64,000 nt of DNA from Colwellia sp. Arc7-D (GTDB lineage Bacteria > Pseudomonadota > Gammaproteobacteria > Enterobacterales > Alteromonadaceae): contig NZ_CP028924.1 in assembly GCF_003061515.1 (NCBI RefSeq), positions 3,038,001-3,102,000 of the forward strand. The letters run 5' to 3'. The notes below the pieces were generated by a model that ran no database searches, had not been told where the DNA came from, and saw only the letters and a program-made list of their open reading frames with translations. Shown here piece by piece: positions 26,614-36,482 of this stretch. Numbering within the stretch: position 1 is the first letter of the stretch; every line of letters starts with the position of its first letter. A program made the position numbers and the translations under genes.

Positions 26614-27897
26614 TTACTTACTAGCAAGGTCTTCAAATAGGCGAACAAAGCTTGCTAGGCCTTCTTCAACGATTTCATCGCTAATCGTTAACGCGGGTAA
26701 AAAACGAATAACATTGCCATAAAAACCACAAGCTAATAATACCAAGCCATAGTTTGCAGCATTCGCAATAATGGCTTGTGTTAATGCCGTATTAGGTTGC
26801 TCGGCATCACCGTTTTGAACTAACTCGATGGCTATCATAGAGCCTTTGTTTCGAACATCTAATATTAGCTCAGGATATTGGCCTTGTAACTGAGTAAGGT
26901 TTGCATTAAACAATGCACCAATTTCATTTGAACGTTGAACAAGATTTTCTTCTTCAATAATCTCTAAAACGGCTAATGCCGCTGCACATGCCACTGGAGA
27001 TCCGCCGTAAGTACCACCAAGGCCACCAGGTAAAGGTGCATCCATGATTTCACTTTTGCCAACAACGGCGGCAATAGGAAAACCACCGGCAATACCTTTC
27101 GCCATGGTGATAAGATCAGGTTCAACACCTGAATATTCAATATTGAACATTTTACCCGTACGACCAAAGCCTGTTTGTATTTCATCAGCAATGAGTACAA
27201 TACCGTGCTCGTCACAAATTTTACGTAAAGCGACTAAAAACTCAGTAGGTGCAGCATAAAAGCCACCCTCACCTTGTACTGGCTCAATAATAATAGCCGC
27301 TACATCACTTGGTGCAATATCGACTTTGAATAAGTTTTCAAGTGCTTTAAGAGAGCTTTTCACCGACACATCATGGCAATCCATAGGAAAAGGTGCATGA
27401 AAAATATCACCTGGGAATGGACCAAATAAGTGTTTATAAGGAGAAATTTTACCTGTTAACGCCATAGTTAAATTAGTACGACCATGGAAACCACCATTAA
27501 AAGCAATAACACCACGACGCCCAGTATGAGCACGAGCGATTTTTACACAGTTCTCAACGGCTTCAGCACCAGTAGAGACAAAAATTGCTTTTTTCGCTGA
27601 TGGGCCAGGTGCTATAGCAGTTAATTTTTCAGCTAACTCTACGGCAACTTCATATGGATTTACCATCACACAAGTGTGACTAAACTTATCAACTTGTGCT
27701 TTAACGGCTTCAATAATTTTGGGGTGGCTATGACCCGTGTTAGAAACAGCAATACCTGCGCCAAAGTCAATATAACGCTTACCTTCAACGTCCCATATTT
27801 CTGCATTTTTTGCATGGTCTACATAGACTGGATAAACATTGCCTTGACCGCGAGCAATAACTTGGGTTTTTCTCGCTTGTAATTTTTCATTTGTCAT
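26614..27897 (-). CDS. gabT: GabT: 4-aminobutyrate:2-oxoglutarate aminotransferase
   Basis: PLP enzyme converting GABA and 2-oxoglutarate to succinate semialdehyde and glutamate. It has 427 residues (E. coli GabT 426). Motifs: RYIDFGAGIAVSNTGHSHP, FVSTGAEAVENCVKIAR, FNGGFHGRTN, IIEPVQGEGGF, LIADEIQTGFGRTG and the PLP lysine in TMAKGIAGGFP. It follows gabD after 66 bases, so the two form a GABA-to-succinate unit that takes the product of PuuD or of SpuC plus a dehydrogenase. Confidence 0.93.
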   Translation of the reverse strand: MTNEKLQARKTQVIARGQGNVYPVYVDHAKNAEIWDVEGKRYIDFGAGIAVSNTGHSHPKIIEAVKAQVDKFSHTCVMVNPYEVAVELAEKLTAIAPGPSAKKAIFVSTGAEAVENCVKIARAHTGRRGVIAFNGGFHGRTNLTMALTGKISPYKHLFGPFPGDIFHAPFPMDCHDVSVKSSLKALENLFKVDIAPSDVAAIIIEPVQGEGGFYAAPTEFLVALRKICDEHGIVLIADEIQTGFGRTGKMFNIEYSGVEPDLITMAKGIAGGFPIAAVVGKSEIMDAPLPGGLGGTYGGSPVACAAALAVLEIIEEENLVQRSNEIGALFNANLTQLQGQYPELILDVRNKGSMIAIELVQNGDAEQPNTALTQAIIANAANYGLVLLACGFYGNVIRFLPALTISDEIVEEGLASFVRLFEDLASK

Positions 27898-27963
27898 TGT
27901 ACTTACCTAACTCTGTTATTTTGATAGTGTGCTAAATGCATAGCTCAATATAGTTAAAGACGG

Positions 27964-29436
27964 TTATTTATCTAAACCGCCCATACATAAATATTTAATT
28001 TCTAAATAGTCATCTAAGCCATATTTAGAGCCTTCACGACCACTACCCGACTGTTTCATGCCACCAAATGGCGCTGCAGCATTAGAGATAATGCCTTCGT
28101 TGATACCAATCATGCCGTACTCTAAGCTTTCACCTACACGCCAAATTGTGCCAATATCACGAGAATAAAAATAGGCCGCTAAGCCAAATTCAGTGTCATT
28201 GGCCATAGCAATAACTTCGTCCTCTGTTTCAAACGAGATAATAGGAGAAACAGGGCCAAAAATTTCATTTTGTGCAATCGGCATATCATTAGTTACATTG
28301 CTTAAAATAGTAGGCTGGTAAAAGTTTTCACCGGCAGGGTCTTGCTTGCCACCAATAACAACTTTTGCGCCTGCAGCAATGGAGTCATTAACGAGTTTTG
28401 TTACATCATTCACGGCTTTATTAGATATCATTGGGCCAATATTGACCCCCTCATTCAAGCCATTACCTAACGCTAAAGCTTTAACCTCAGCAGTGAATTT
28501 CTCAGTGAATTCTGCAAGTACTGAACTTTGAACAAAAATGCGATTAGTACATACACATGTTTGACCTGCATTGCGATATTTTGAAGCTAATGCGCCTTGC
28601 ACAGCAGCATCAATGTCAGCGTCAGCAAAAACAATAAAAGGTGCATTTCCACCCAATTCCATTGATACTTTTTTTACTGTGGTAGCACATTGCTTAAGTA
28701 AAGTTTTACCTACTGGTGTAGAGCCAGTAAAGGTAAACTTAGCTACATCTGGATGTTGTGTTAATACTTTGCCCATGCCACTGGCATCGTCACCAACAAC
28801 AACATTAAATACGCCAGCAGGAATGCCCGCACGCTCAGCGAGTTCGGCCATTGCCAGTGCTGAAAGTGGTGTTTGTGTTGCCGGGCGTACCACAAATGTA
28901 CAACCTGCAGCTAATGCCGCAGCTGCTTTTCTTGCGATCATGGCATTTGGAAAGTTCCATGGAGTAATAGAAGCTACAACACCGACAGGTTGTTTAATTA
29001 CCAAAACTCGCTTGTCACTTGATGGTCCAGGAATAGTATCGCCATATACGCGCTTACCTTCTTCAGCAAACCATTCAATAAATGCAGCACCGTAAGCAAT
29101 TTCACCTTTAGCTTCAGCAAGTGGTTTGCCTTGTTCTAGGGTTAATATGCGACCTAAATCATCTTGATGTTGCATCATCAAGTTAAACCAGTTACGCATT
29201 AAACTAGCACGTTCATTAGCCGATTTTGATGACCATGATTTTAATGCACCTTTAGCGGCATTAACGGCTAATTCGGTTTCAATAACACCAGCATTACTTA
29301 TTGTCGCAACTTCACTACCGTCGACGGGATTAGTAACAGTGATTTGAGTTTCACTGCTATGCCAACTGCCATTAATGTAAGAAAAGTTTTTAACTAACTG
29401 ACTATCTTTTAAACCAAGTTCTGGATGATTTTGCAT
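27964..29436 (-). CDS. gabD: GabD: succinate-semialdehyde dehydrogenase
   Basis: Oxidises succinate semialdehyde to succinate, the last step of GABA breakdown. It has 490 residues from the ATG at 29436, which has TTGGAG before it; a TTG four codons upstream is less likely. Catalytic Cys in NAGQTCVCTNR, general-base Glu in SMELGGNAPF, and the C-terminal GGMKQSGSGREGSKYGLDDYLEIKY pattern of the SSADH group. It is divergent from the second LysR gene, 109 bases apart. Confidence 0.92.
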   Translation of the reverse strand: MQNHPELGLKDSQLVKNFSYINGSWHSSETQITVTNPVDGSEVATISNAGVIETELAVNAAKGALKSWSSKSANERASLMRNWFNLMMQHQDDLGRILTLEQGKPLAEAKGEIAYGAAFIEWFAEEGKRVYGDTIPGPSSDKRVLVIKQPVGVVASITPWNFPNAMIARKAAAALAAGCTFVVRPATQTPLSALAMAELAERAGIPAGVFNVVVGDDASGMGKVLTQHPDVAKFTFTGSTPVGKTLLKQCATTVKKVSMELGGNAPFIVFADADIDAAVQGALASKYRNAGQTCVCTNRIFVQSSVLAEFTEKFTAEVKALALGNGLNEGVNIGPMISNKAVNDVTKLVNDSIAAGAKVVIGGKQDPAGENFYQPTILSNVTNDMPIAQNEIFGPVSPIISFETEDEVIAMANDTEFGLAAYFYSRDIGTIWRVGESLEYGMIGINEGIISNAAAPFGGMKQSGSGREGSKYGLDDYLEIKYLCMGGLDK

Positions 29437-29545
29437 ATTAAGCTCCAATTAAATCTATTTTATCTATTGAATAACAATTCAAACCCTTGTTAAATACAAA
29501 ACATTAAACGTTTAGTTTTAACCTTACCAAACATTATGGTGGCAC

Positions 29546-30475
29546 ATGTCGATAAGTTCAATCATTCCAAAGCCAGTAACTGAATATGATTTACGATTAC
29601 TGCGTATATTTACTTCTGTAGTTGAACATGGGGGATTTTCAGCGGCAGAAAAAGCATTAGGTATAACTCGTTCTACTATTAGTGTTCATATGTCGAATTT
29701 AGAAACGCGAATGAAACTAAAACTTTGTTTACGCGGTAGAGGCGGATTTTCACTCACTGAAGATGGTCAGCTAGTTTATCGAGCCGTGATCTCGCTATTA
29801 GATTCACTCAACGACTTTTCATTGTTAGTGGGCACTTTAGGTAAAGAACTGAGTGGTGAGTTGGTTATTTTATGTGCCGATTTATTGGATAAAAATAGAC
29901 AAAGAAAACTCGCACAAGTAATTGAATCAGTATCGAACAGCTCCCCTAACCTGCATATTGTATTAGACGGTGATTCAATTTCGAATATTGAAAAACTATT
30001 ACTCCGAGATAAAGCCCATATTGCTATATTTCCGGGGTATCAACAAATAGAAGGATTAGATTATATACCTTTATCTAGCGAGCCTATTTTCTTGTGTTGT
30101 GGGAAAAAGCATCCGTTTTTTAATAAAGTTGATACGCAAATAAGTCATCATGATTTAGCGACTACTGCGGCTATTCACCCTGGAATTGATATAGATATTG
30201 ACGGAAGGGAACAATTACAACAGCTGAATTTATCAGCGAGGGCTTATCAATTTGATACCCGAAAAGCGATGATCCTATCAGGAAAATATATTGGCTTTAT
30301 GCCACAAAGATATATTCAACAAGAATTAAATGCTGGTGATATGCGCATTATTCAACCAAGTACACGGACATATCAATTTAATTTATCACTAGTAAATAAG
30401 AAAACACCGAGAGAACCGACCAAAGTGGAATTATTGCGCTCTGCCTTTAATACAGCGTTTAATTTGGCAAGCTAA
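29546..30475 (+). CDS. LysR-family regulator divergent from gabD
   Basis: 309 residues with an N-terminal winged helix-turn-helix (about 14-72; GGFSAAEKALGITRSTISVHM) and an effector-binding domain. Divergent placement suggests control of gabD-gabT. It is a paralogue of the LysR at 20083-21000: both share DLRLLRI or RLLRI near the start, the HTH region and the LCLRGRGGFS/LCHRGRSGFS segment. The ATG has only a weak ribosome-binding site (GGTGG). Confidence 0.82.
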   Translation: MSISSIIPKPVTEYDLRLLRIFTSVVEHGGFSAAEKALGITRSTISVHMSNLETRMKLKLCLRGRGGFSLTEDGQLVYRAVISLLDSLNDFSLLVGTLGKELSGELVILCADLLDKNRQRKLAQVIESVSNSSPNLHIVLDGDSISNIEKLLLRDKAHIAIFPGYQQIEGLDYIPLSSEPIFLCCGKKHPFFNKVDTQISHHDLATTAAIHPGIDIDIDGREQLQQLNLSARAYQFDTRKAMILSGKYIGFMPQRYIQQELNAGDMRIIQPSTRTYQFNLSLVNKKTPREPTKVELLRSAFNTAFNLAS

Positions 30476-30581
30476 AACTGAGATTGGCATTACCCAAAGT
30501 CGATTATATCAATTCTTCATTCAATATTAATTGAATACCTTAAAAAACCTATTCAATTAAGGGTGTAAATTTTTATTTGAA

Positions 30582-30646
30582 CAAAAAATTAGGGCCGCTG
30601 TTGAATAAGGAAATATAACAATCCTTATTTAATAGAGGCCCTAATT
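30582..30646 (-). terminator. Terminator after proB
   Basis: Long two-part hairpin: outer stem AATTAGGGCC (30587-30596) with GGCCCTAATT (30637-30646), inner stem around 30601-30611 with 30622-30632. A run of T follows on the minus strand. It fits the end of proB, whose stop codon is 30 bases away. Confidence 0.8.
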
Positions 30647-30675
30647 GATTTAGCTTACGTCAACGTGATTAGTTA

Positions 30676-31851
30676 TTAACTTTGAACAGGTTCATCCCAA
30701 GAAAGGTGATGATCACCTAAAACAACTAAATTTTCACTATTGATCAAACGTTGCGATGCGGTATAACCGAGTATGCTTTTAACAGTTTCATCTGGACGGC
30801 TAGAAATAATGGCTGTTTCATCCGACGAAAAGTTACACAATCCACGAGCGACTTCTTCGCCTTTTTCATCATAAATGTGCAATACATCAGCGCGTTCAAA
30901 GTTGCCATGAATAGAGACAACATCGTGACATGAAAACCCTTCATCACCACCAAATAATGCGTCTGCTACTTCCTGCTTAATAACTAAACTACCCGCCATT
31001 TGAAGACGGTCAGTCAACCAAATGTTCCAGGCAGAAGATGGCGATGAATGAGCAATACATTTAGTATGTTTACGCTCACCGTTTAACACGCCTGTTACAG
31101 GTCTTTCCATGGTTCCTCTAGAAATAATGGTAGTACAACCTGCATTCTGAGCCATGTTGGCCGCTTGCAGTTTTGTTAGCATACCACCTGTTCCTAAAGA
31201 ACTTGTACCACTTGCAGCTTCCATATAACTACTAACATCTTCGATAGACTCAACGAAAATAGCACCTTCTTCTGAAGGGTCGCGGTCATAAACGCCATCG
31301 ATACACGTTAGAATAAATAAATGCTCTGCACCGATCATCTGCGCGACTTTAGCGGCAAGTCTATCGTTGTCGCCAACACGAATTTCTTCGGTGGTAACGG
31401 TATCGTTTTCATTAACAATTGGCATAACGCCTTGTTTGATTAAACGATGAACCGTATTTTTAATATTGAGGAATCGACGTCTGTTTTCCAGATCATCGAG
31501 GGTAACCAGAACTTGAGCAATATCAAAACCATACTCCAATGCTATTTGCTTGTAAGCATGCATTAAAATAGGTTGTCCACAAGCAGCAGCGGCTTGTTTG
31601 TCTTGAACACTAGCGTTTTCAATTGCGCAGCCGATCGTGTTAAGACCTAGGGCTACCGAGCCAGAAGACGTGAGTACTACTTCGTAGCCTTGGTCTCGTA
31701 GCGTAGATATATCGCTTAGTAAGCCATGCATAAAAGCAAAGCTCGGGGTTAAATTTTTAACATTTGCTAAAAGGCTCGAGCCGACTTTAATGACTATGCG
31801 AGGTTTGTTTCGAGGTGTTTTTTCTGATTTTGGTTGCTCTAATGTGGGCAA
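30676..31851 (-). CDS. proB: ProB: glutamate 5-kinase
   Basis: First step of proline synthesis: phosphorylates glutamate. It has 391 residues (E. coli 367), with the amino-acid-kinase domain (RIVIKVGSSLL, TSSGSVALG, NENDTVTTEEIRVGDNDRLAA, SLGTGGMLTKLQAA) and a C-terminal PUA domain (about 295-380). The start is a TTG with GGAG six bases upstream; no ATG lies near. It is transcribed away from proC and proA, so the pathway is split into two divergent units. Low initiation from TTG may help keep proline synthesis moderate, which is inference. Confidence 0.92.
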   Translation of the reverse strand: MPTLEQPKSEKTPRNKPRIVIKVGSSLLANVKNLTPSFAFMHGLLSDISTLRDQGYEVVLTSSGSVALGLNTIGCAIENASVQDKQAAAACGQPILMHAYKQIALEYGFDIAQVLVTLDDLENRRRFLNIKNTVHRLIKQGVMPIVNENDTVTTEEIRVGDNDRLAAKVAQMIGAEHLFILTCIDGVYDRDPSEEGAIFVESIEDVSSYMEAASGTSSLGTGGMLTKLQAANMAQNAGCTTIISRGTMERPVTGVLNGERKHTKCIAHSSPSSAWNIWLTDRLQMAGSLVIKQEVADALFGGDEGFSCHDVVSIHGNFERADVLHIYDEKGEEVARGLCNFSSDETAIISSRPDETVKSILGYTASQRLINSENLVVLGDHHLSWDEPVQS

Positions 31852-32240
31852 AATGACTCCGTACTTTGATTAATTAAAATAAATAACTGCGCTAGCGATA
31901 ACAATACTATGTTGAAGGAGCTACAATTATTTTCTGGAAATTTTCTCTAAATCTCATGTCGAATAATAACTAAGTTATTTACAATAAGTTCAATTTAACC
32001 GCTAAAATTCAGAACAAAAACAAGCAAAAAACTTGCAGAAGTCTTGAAAAATAAATGTTATTAATTGACAGCAATCGACAAATGAGTGAAGAGATCATAT
32101 ACTAATTACCCTTTTTTTTCAATTGAACTTAAAACCATCGCTTTAAAATTTGGATTTTTAAGGTTTCAATAAAGTTTACCTTTAGCCGCTGCAAATGATT
32201 TGCACGGTATAAAAAGTACACTATAAACAATAGGAGATTT
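31852..32240. other. Divergent regulatory region between proB and proC
   Basis: About 390 bases between two divergent start codons; it must hold the promoters of both. A TTGACA (from about 32067) is present but no -10 at a proper distance could be matched to it. No ORF or RNA gene is seen. A run of eight T follows ACCC near 32110-32120 without a clear stem. Confidence 0.5.
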
Positions 32241-33020
32241 ATGTCTTTACTTATGATTGGTTGTGGAAAAATGGGCGGTTCATTACTGACTCGCTGGGCA
32301 ACCTCTACAGATCACAAAATCACTATCATTAATCCTTCATTAGTCAAAGCACCTAGTGGTGTTAAAGTTACACAAACCATTGAAGAGCTTGCTGGGCAAC
32401 GTTTCGATATCATTGTTATTGCAATTAAACCGCAACTTATCGCACAAGTACTGCCGGCTTACCGACCCTATTTTTCAAATAATGCTTGTGTTATTTCTAT
32501 TGCCGCTGGTTACTCAGTTGCCTCTATAGAACAACTGATTGGTGAACACGCTATAATTCGCATGATGCCAAATTTACCGGCACAAATTGGCCGCGGCGTC
32601 AGCGCACTTTATGCCAATTCAAGCTGCAGTAACATCCAGATAGAAACAGCAAAACTTTTAGCTGATGCGATTGGATATACGCATTTAACTAATAGCGAAG
32701 ACGAATTAGACCGAGTAACAGCCGTTGCAGGAAGCGGGCCTGGTTATGCTTTCGAGCTAGCACGTTGTTGGATAGAGTCTGCAATGAACTTAGGCTTTTC
32801 ACCTCAAGCAGCAAAAGCATTAGTCCTTAACACTTTAGGTGGTTCCATTGAACTAGCAATGAGCAGTGATAAAAATGTAACAAGTTTGCGAGACTCGGTA
32901 ATCAGTAAAAATGGTACAACCGAAGCAGGTTTACAAGCACTCATGAAAGACTCTACGTTAAATACACTAATGGAATCGACAGTTGTAGCGGCATACGAAC
33001 GCGCTGTTGCCTTACGTTAG
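32241..33020 (+). CDS. proC: ProC: pyrroline-5-carboxylate reductase
   Basis: Last step of proline synthesis: reduces pyrroline-5-carboxylate with NAD(P)H. It has 259 residues, with the Rossmann motif MIGCGKMGGSL at the very start and the C-terminal dimer domain with AVAGSGPGYAFEL and KNGTTEAGLQAL. AGGAGA lies 6 bases before the ATG. It is followed by proA after 244 bases. Confidence 0.93.
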   Translation: MSLLMIGCGKMGGSLLTRWATSTDHKITIINPSLVKAPSGVKVTQTIEELAGQRFDIIVIAIKPQLIAQVLPAYRPYFSNNACVISIAAGYSVASIEQLIGEHAIIRMMPNLPAQIGRGVSALYANSSCSNIQIETAKLLADAIGYTHLTNSEDELDRVTAVAGSGPGYAFELARCWIESAMNLGFSPQAAKALVLNTLGGSIELAMSSDKNVTSLRDSVISKNGTTEAGLQALMKDSTLNTLMESTVVAAYERAVALR

Positions 33021-33264
33021 CGATTGATAAATATCACGTTTGTATGGTCACGTGTTTAAAAAACCAACCATTATTATAATATTCTAAATAGTATGCCAAT
33101 AAGCCATACTGTTAATTTATGTAGACTGGACTTTTACTATTGTTTTTAATATTTATTTAGTATAAATATTATTCATCAAACAACAAAAGTTAATCTAATT
33201 CAAACAGATTGAATTTGACCAAACAGTTTACAAATAATCGAAAAAAGAAACAGGAAAATCATTT

Positions 33265-34533
33265 ATGTCAAACAGCAAAAATACCGATATTGAAACGATG
33301 GTCATAAACCTTGGTAAGCAAGCAAAGTTAGCGGCAAAAGTGCTTGCAAGTGCAACCACTGAACAAAAAAACCAAGCGTTAACCGTTGCAGCAGATGCCC
33401 TTCGCCAAAATACGCCAGCATTATTAGAAGCGAATGCACTAGATGTTTTAAGTGTATTGCAAGCAGGTAAAGCCGAGTCTTTTGTTGATCGATTAAAGCT
33501 CACACCTGAAAGAATTGAAGCAATGGCTGTTGCTTTAGAAGATATCGCAAAATTACCAGATCCAGTTGGCCGCTCTTTAGCCGAATTTGACCGCCCTAAT
33601 GGCCTTAAAATTACCCGTGTATCAACCCCGATTGGTGTTATTGGCATGATTTACGAATCACGTCCTAATGTTGGCGCCGACGCAGGTGCTTTATGTTTGA
33701 AGTCAGGTAATAGTGTTATTTTACGCGGTGGCTCTGAAAGCCTTAACTCTACCCGTATAATTGTAGATTGTATGGCGACAGGCCTGCGAGCTGCTAATTT
33801 ACCAGCAACATGTATACAACTGGTTGATACCGATGATCGCTCTGCCGTTGCTGCATTATTGCGCTGTGCAGAATATGTAGATTTAGTTATTCCTCGCGGT
33901 GGTCGCGGACTCGTTGAGCTCGTTCGAAATGAAGCTCAAGTACCAACACTGTTACATTTAGATGGCAACAACCACATATATATCGATAAAGATGCTGATT
34001 TAACCAAAGCATTGAGTGTCGTTAATAATGCTAAACTACGCAGAACAGGTGTCTGTGGTGCGACTGAAAGTCTGGTTGTAGACCAAGCAATAGCTGCTGA
34101 GTTTTTACCCCAACTTGTTAACACCTTAAAAGATTGTGAAATTAGAGGTGATAAAACGGCACAAGCATGTGATGAACGAATTATCGCAGCTAATGACGCT
34201 GACTGGGACACTGAATATCTAGATGCTATTTTATCGGTAAAAGTGGTATCAGGCTTAGAAGAAGCGCTTAATTTTATTGACGATCATTCTTCAAAACATA
34301 CCGATGCCATTATTACTGAAAACGCAGATACAGCCGAAGTATTTATGCGCGCTGTTGATTCAGCGGTAGTCATGCATAATGCATCAACCCAGTTTGCCGA
34401 TGGTGGAGAGTTTGGCATGGGCGCTGAAATAGGTATAGCTACAGGTAAAATACATGCACGTGGCCCAGTAGGTTTAGAGCAATTAACAATATTTAAATAT
34501 CGTGTAGCAGGCCAAGGACAAATTCGCCCTTAA
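33265..34533 (+). CDS. proA: ProA: gamma-glutamyl phosphate reductase
   Basis: Second step of proline synthesis: NADPH-dependent reduction of gamma-glutamyl phosphate. It has 422 residues, ALDH fold, with the catalytic Cys in [15 protein letters not shown] and the motifs [25 protein letters not shown] and [19 protein letters not shown] precedes the ATG. It is separated from proC by 244 bases, long enough for its own promoter. Confidence 0.94.
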   Translation: MSNSKNTDIETMVINLGKQAKLAAKVLASATTEQKNQALTVAADALRQNTPALLEANALDVLSVLQAGKAESFVDRLKLTPERIEAMAVALEDIAKLPDPVGRSLAEFDRPNGLKITRVSTPIGVIGMIYESRPNVGADAGALCLKSGNSVILRGGSESLNSTRIIVDCMATGLRAANLPATCIQLVDTDDRSAVAALLRCAEYVDLVIPRGGRGLVELVRNEAQVPTLLHLDGNNHIYIDKDADLTKALSVVNNAKLRRTGVCGATESLVVDQAIAAEFLPQLVNTLKDCEIRGDKTAQACDERIIAANDADWDTEYLDAILSVKVVSGLEEALNFIDDHSSKHTDAIITENADTAEVFMRAVDSAVVMHNASTQFADGGEFGMGAEIGIATGKIHARGPVGLEQLTIFKYRVAGQGQIRP

Positions 34534-34569
34534 CCTATTACTGATATTATGATTGAAATAAAGATATAA

Positions 34570-34611
34570 AACGGAAACGGACGTTGGTGATAACTCACTG
34601 CGTTTTCCGTT
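34570..34611 (+). terminator. Probable proA terminator
   Basis: Arms AACGGAAAC (34570-34578) and GTTTTCCGTT (34602-34611) pair with one bulge around a 23-base loop. The downstream tract TAATTTTAAT is only moderately U-rich. Confidence 0.55.
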
Positions 34612-34674
34612 AATTTTAATCAACACTTAACCAGTTTAAATGCTCAGTGTAATATTTAAAACAAATCATAAAAT

Positions 34675-34720
34675 ATACGGGTTAATCATTACTTCAACCA
34701 AGTTAATGATTAACCCGTAT
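34675..34720. repeat. Perfect 17-bp inverted repeat hairpin
   Basis: ATACGGGTTAATCATTA (34675-34691) and its exact complement (34704-34720) flank a 12-base loop. There is no T run on either side, so it is not a standard terminator. It could stabilise the proA mRNA 3' end, bind a regulator, or be a small mobile hairpin. Confidence 0.7.
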
Positions 34721-34880
34721 TCATTTCTAATTCCACTTTTCCCTGAAAAACCCATCAATTCCTAAATGATTTACATAATATATAAGATCAAAGACAACTA
34801 ATCGTTAAAAACCCTTTGCTAACGAGTGTGAACTAGGTAAGCTCAAACCAAAGCATTAACCACAATAATAATTATCATTT

Positions 34881-36218
34881 ATGAGTAATATTAGAGATTC
34901 ATTTCATTCGCGAATAGGTTTCGTTCTAGCCGCGGCAGGCTCAGCAATTGGATTAGGTAACATTTGGGGTTTTCCAACCCAAGCAGCAAATAATGGCGGT
35001 GGTGCATTTTTGTTTGTTTACCTTATTGTCACCATATTGTTAGCATTTCCTGCATTATATGCTGAAGTATATATTGGTAACCAAGCACAAAAAAATCCTG
35101 TTTCTGCATTGGAAGATGCCTGTAAAAATACCGTTCCTAATCTTGGTAAATATGCTGGTTTGATTGGTTTGTGCGGTGCAATCATGATGCTTAGCTTCTA
35201 CACTATTGTTGCTGGTTGGATGCTCTCGCATGCAATATCACCTATGGCAGAATTACTGGGTTATCATGAAACGTCACAATGGTTAGCTACCTCAAGTACC
35301 CTGCGCAATTTAATGTTTACACCAATATTTATTTTACTTGGTGCTGCCATTATTCATCAAGGCGTTAACGCCGGCATCGAGAAATGGTCAGCACGATTAA
35401 TGCCTGTTTTATTAATAATGTTGGTGTCGTTAATCATTTATATATTGCAACAACCCGGTGCAGAAAAAGGCTTAAGAACCTATTTAATTCCTGACTTTAC
35501 TCAAGTAACAAACCCCAAATTAATTATATCGGCAATGGGACAAGCCTTCTTCTCGCTTTCTATCGGTGTAGGGGGCATGATGATTTACGGCTCTTACATG
35601 AAAAAAGATCGTGATATTGGCAAACTCGCCATTTCAATCACCGCGCTCGATACTTTTATTGCATTTATGGCCGGATTATTAATTATTCCGGCTCTTTATG
35701 TTGCAGAAGCTGCTGGACAACAAGTATTTCAAGGCGATAAGTTAATTGGCGAAGGTCAGCTAATATTCAATATATTACCCGAGCTTTTCAATTCAATGGG
35801 CAATATTGGCATGCTAGTGTCGATTAGTTTTTTCTCGTTATTATCAATTGCTGCACTTACCTCAACCATCTCCTCAACGGAAGTGCCTGTCGCTTATCTT
35901 GTTGAAGATAAAAAGTTTACACGCCACAAAGCGACTTGGTTAGTATCTGCTATTGTATTAGCCGCGAGCATGACATTAATTGCATTTTTCGATAGTCTTT
36001 TTGGCTTGGTTATTCGCTTGCTCACGACTATTTTACAACCACTTAGCTGTCTATTTTACTTTATTGTTGTCGGTTGGTTATGGAAGCGTGGCAATAAACT
36101 ACGAGATGTATCTTTGCAAGAAGGTAGAAAATGGTTACCAATATGGGGAAATTATTTACGTTTTGTTTGCCCTCTCTTGCTAACTATTGTTTTTATTAAT
36201 GTGGCAATTTTAAACTAG
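34881..36218 (+). CDS. Sodium-dependent transporter, NSS/SNF family
   Basis: Sodium symporter of the neurotransmitter:sodium symporter family for an amino acid or similar solute. It has 445 residues with about 11 membrane segments. The first helix carries the unwound Na+/substrate site motif AAAGSAIGLGNIWGFP, followed by NNGGGAFLFVYL; FFSLSIGVGGMMIYGSY is in the sixth. Bacterial members often have 11 helices. The substrate is not predictable. There is no strong ribosome-binding site ahead of the ATG. It stands alone with a terminator; an amino-acid supply role beside pro and gab genes is possible. Confidence 0.85.
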   Translation: MSNIRDSFHSRIGFVLAAAGSAIGLGNIWGFPTQAANNGGGAFLFVYLIVTILLAFPALYAEVYIGNQAQKNPVSALEDACKNTVPNLGKYAGLIGLCGAIMMLSFYTIVAGWMLSHAISPMAELLGYHETSQWLATSSTLRNLMFTPIFILLGAAIIHQGVNAGIEKWSARLMPVLLIMLVSLIIYILQQPGAEKGLRTYLIPDFTQVTNPKLIISAMGQAFFSLSIGVGGMMIYGSYMKKDRDIGKLAISITALDTFIAFMAGLLIIPALYVAEAAGQQVFQGDKLIGEGQLIFNILPELFNSMGNIGMLVSISFFSLLSIAALTSTISSTEVPVAYLVEDKKFTRHKATWLVSAIVLAASMTLIAFFDSLFGLVIRLLTTILQPLSCLFYFIVVGWLWKRGNKLRDVSLQEGRKWLPIWGNYLRFVCPLLLTIVFINVAILN

Positions 36219-36323
36219 CAACCGATTAATTAACTCAGTTAAAGCTTATTAAAAACAATTAAGCTCCATAAATTATTTTCTAGTTAACCACTTAAACGCC
36301 TGCATGTTTGCATGATAACGAAT

Positions 36324-36357
36324 AAGCCCACGATAATGATATTATCCTGGGCTTTTT
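36324..36357 (+). terminator. Terminator after the NSS transporter
   Basis: Stem AAGCCCA/TGGGCTT (36324-36330 with 36348-36354), extended inside by GATAAT/ATTATC, followed by TTTTTT. Confidence 0.82.
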
Positions 36358-36482
36358 TATGACGAATACTACTCTATATAAAAAATATTTTGGCTACATT
36401 GCAGCATATTGAGTTATCAGAAGGAGTAACAATCAATGCTACTTCACAAATGAAACCTTAACGGTTTTAGTTATTTAAAAAT

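Larger units (their letters stand above)
34534..34880 (+). other. Intergenic region between proA and the transporter
   Basis: About 350 bases holding two stem-loops (see separate entries) and otherwise no recognised gene or repeat. The transporter promoter probably lies right of the second hairpin. Confidence 0.5.
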
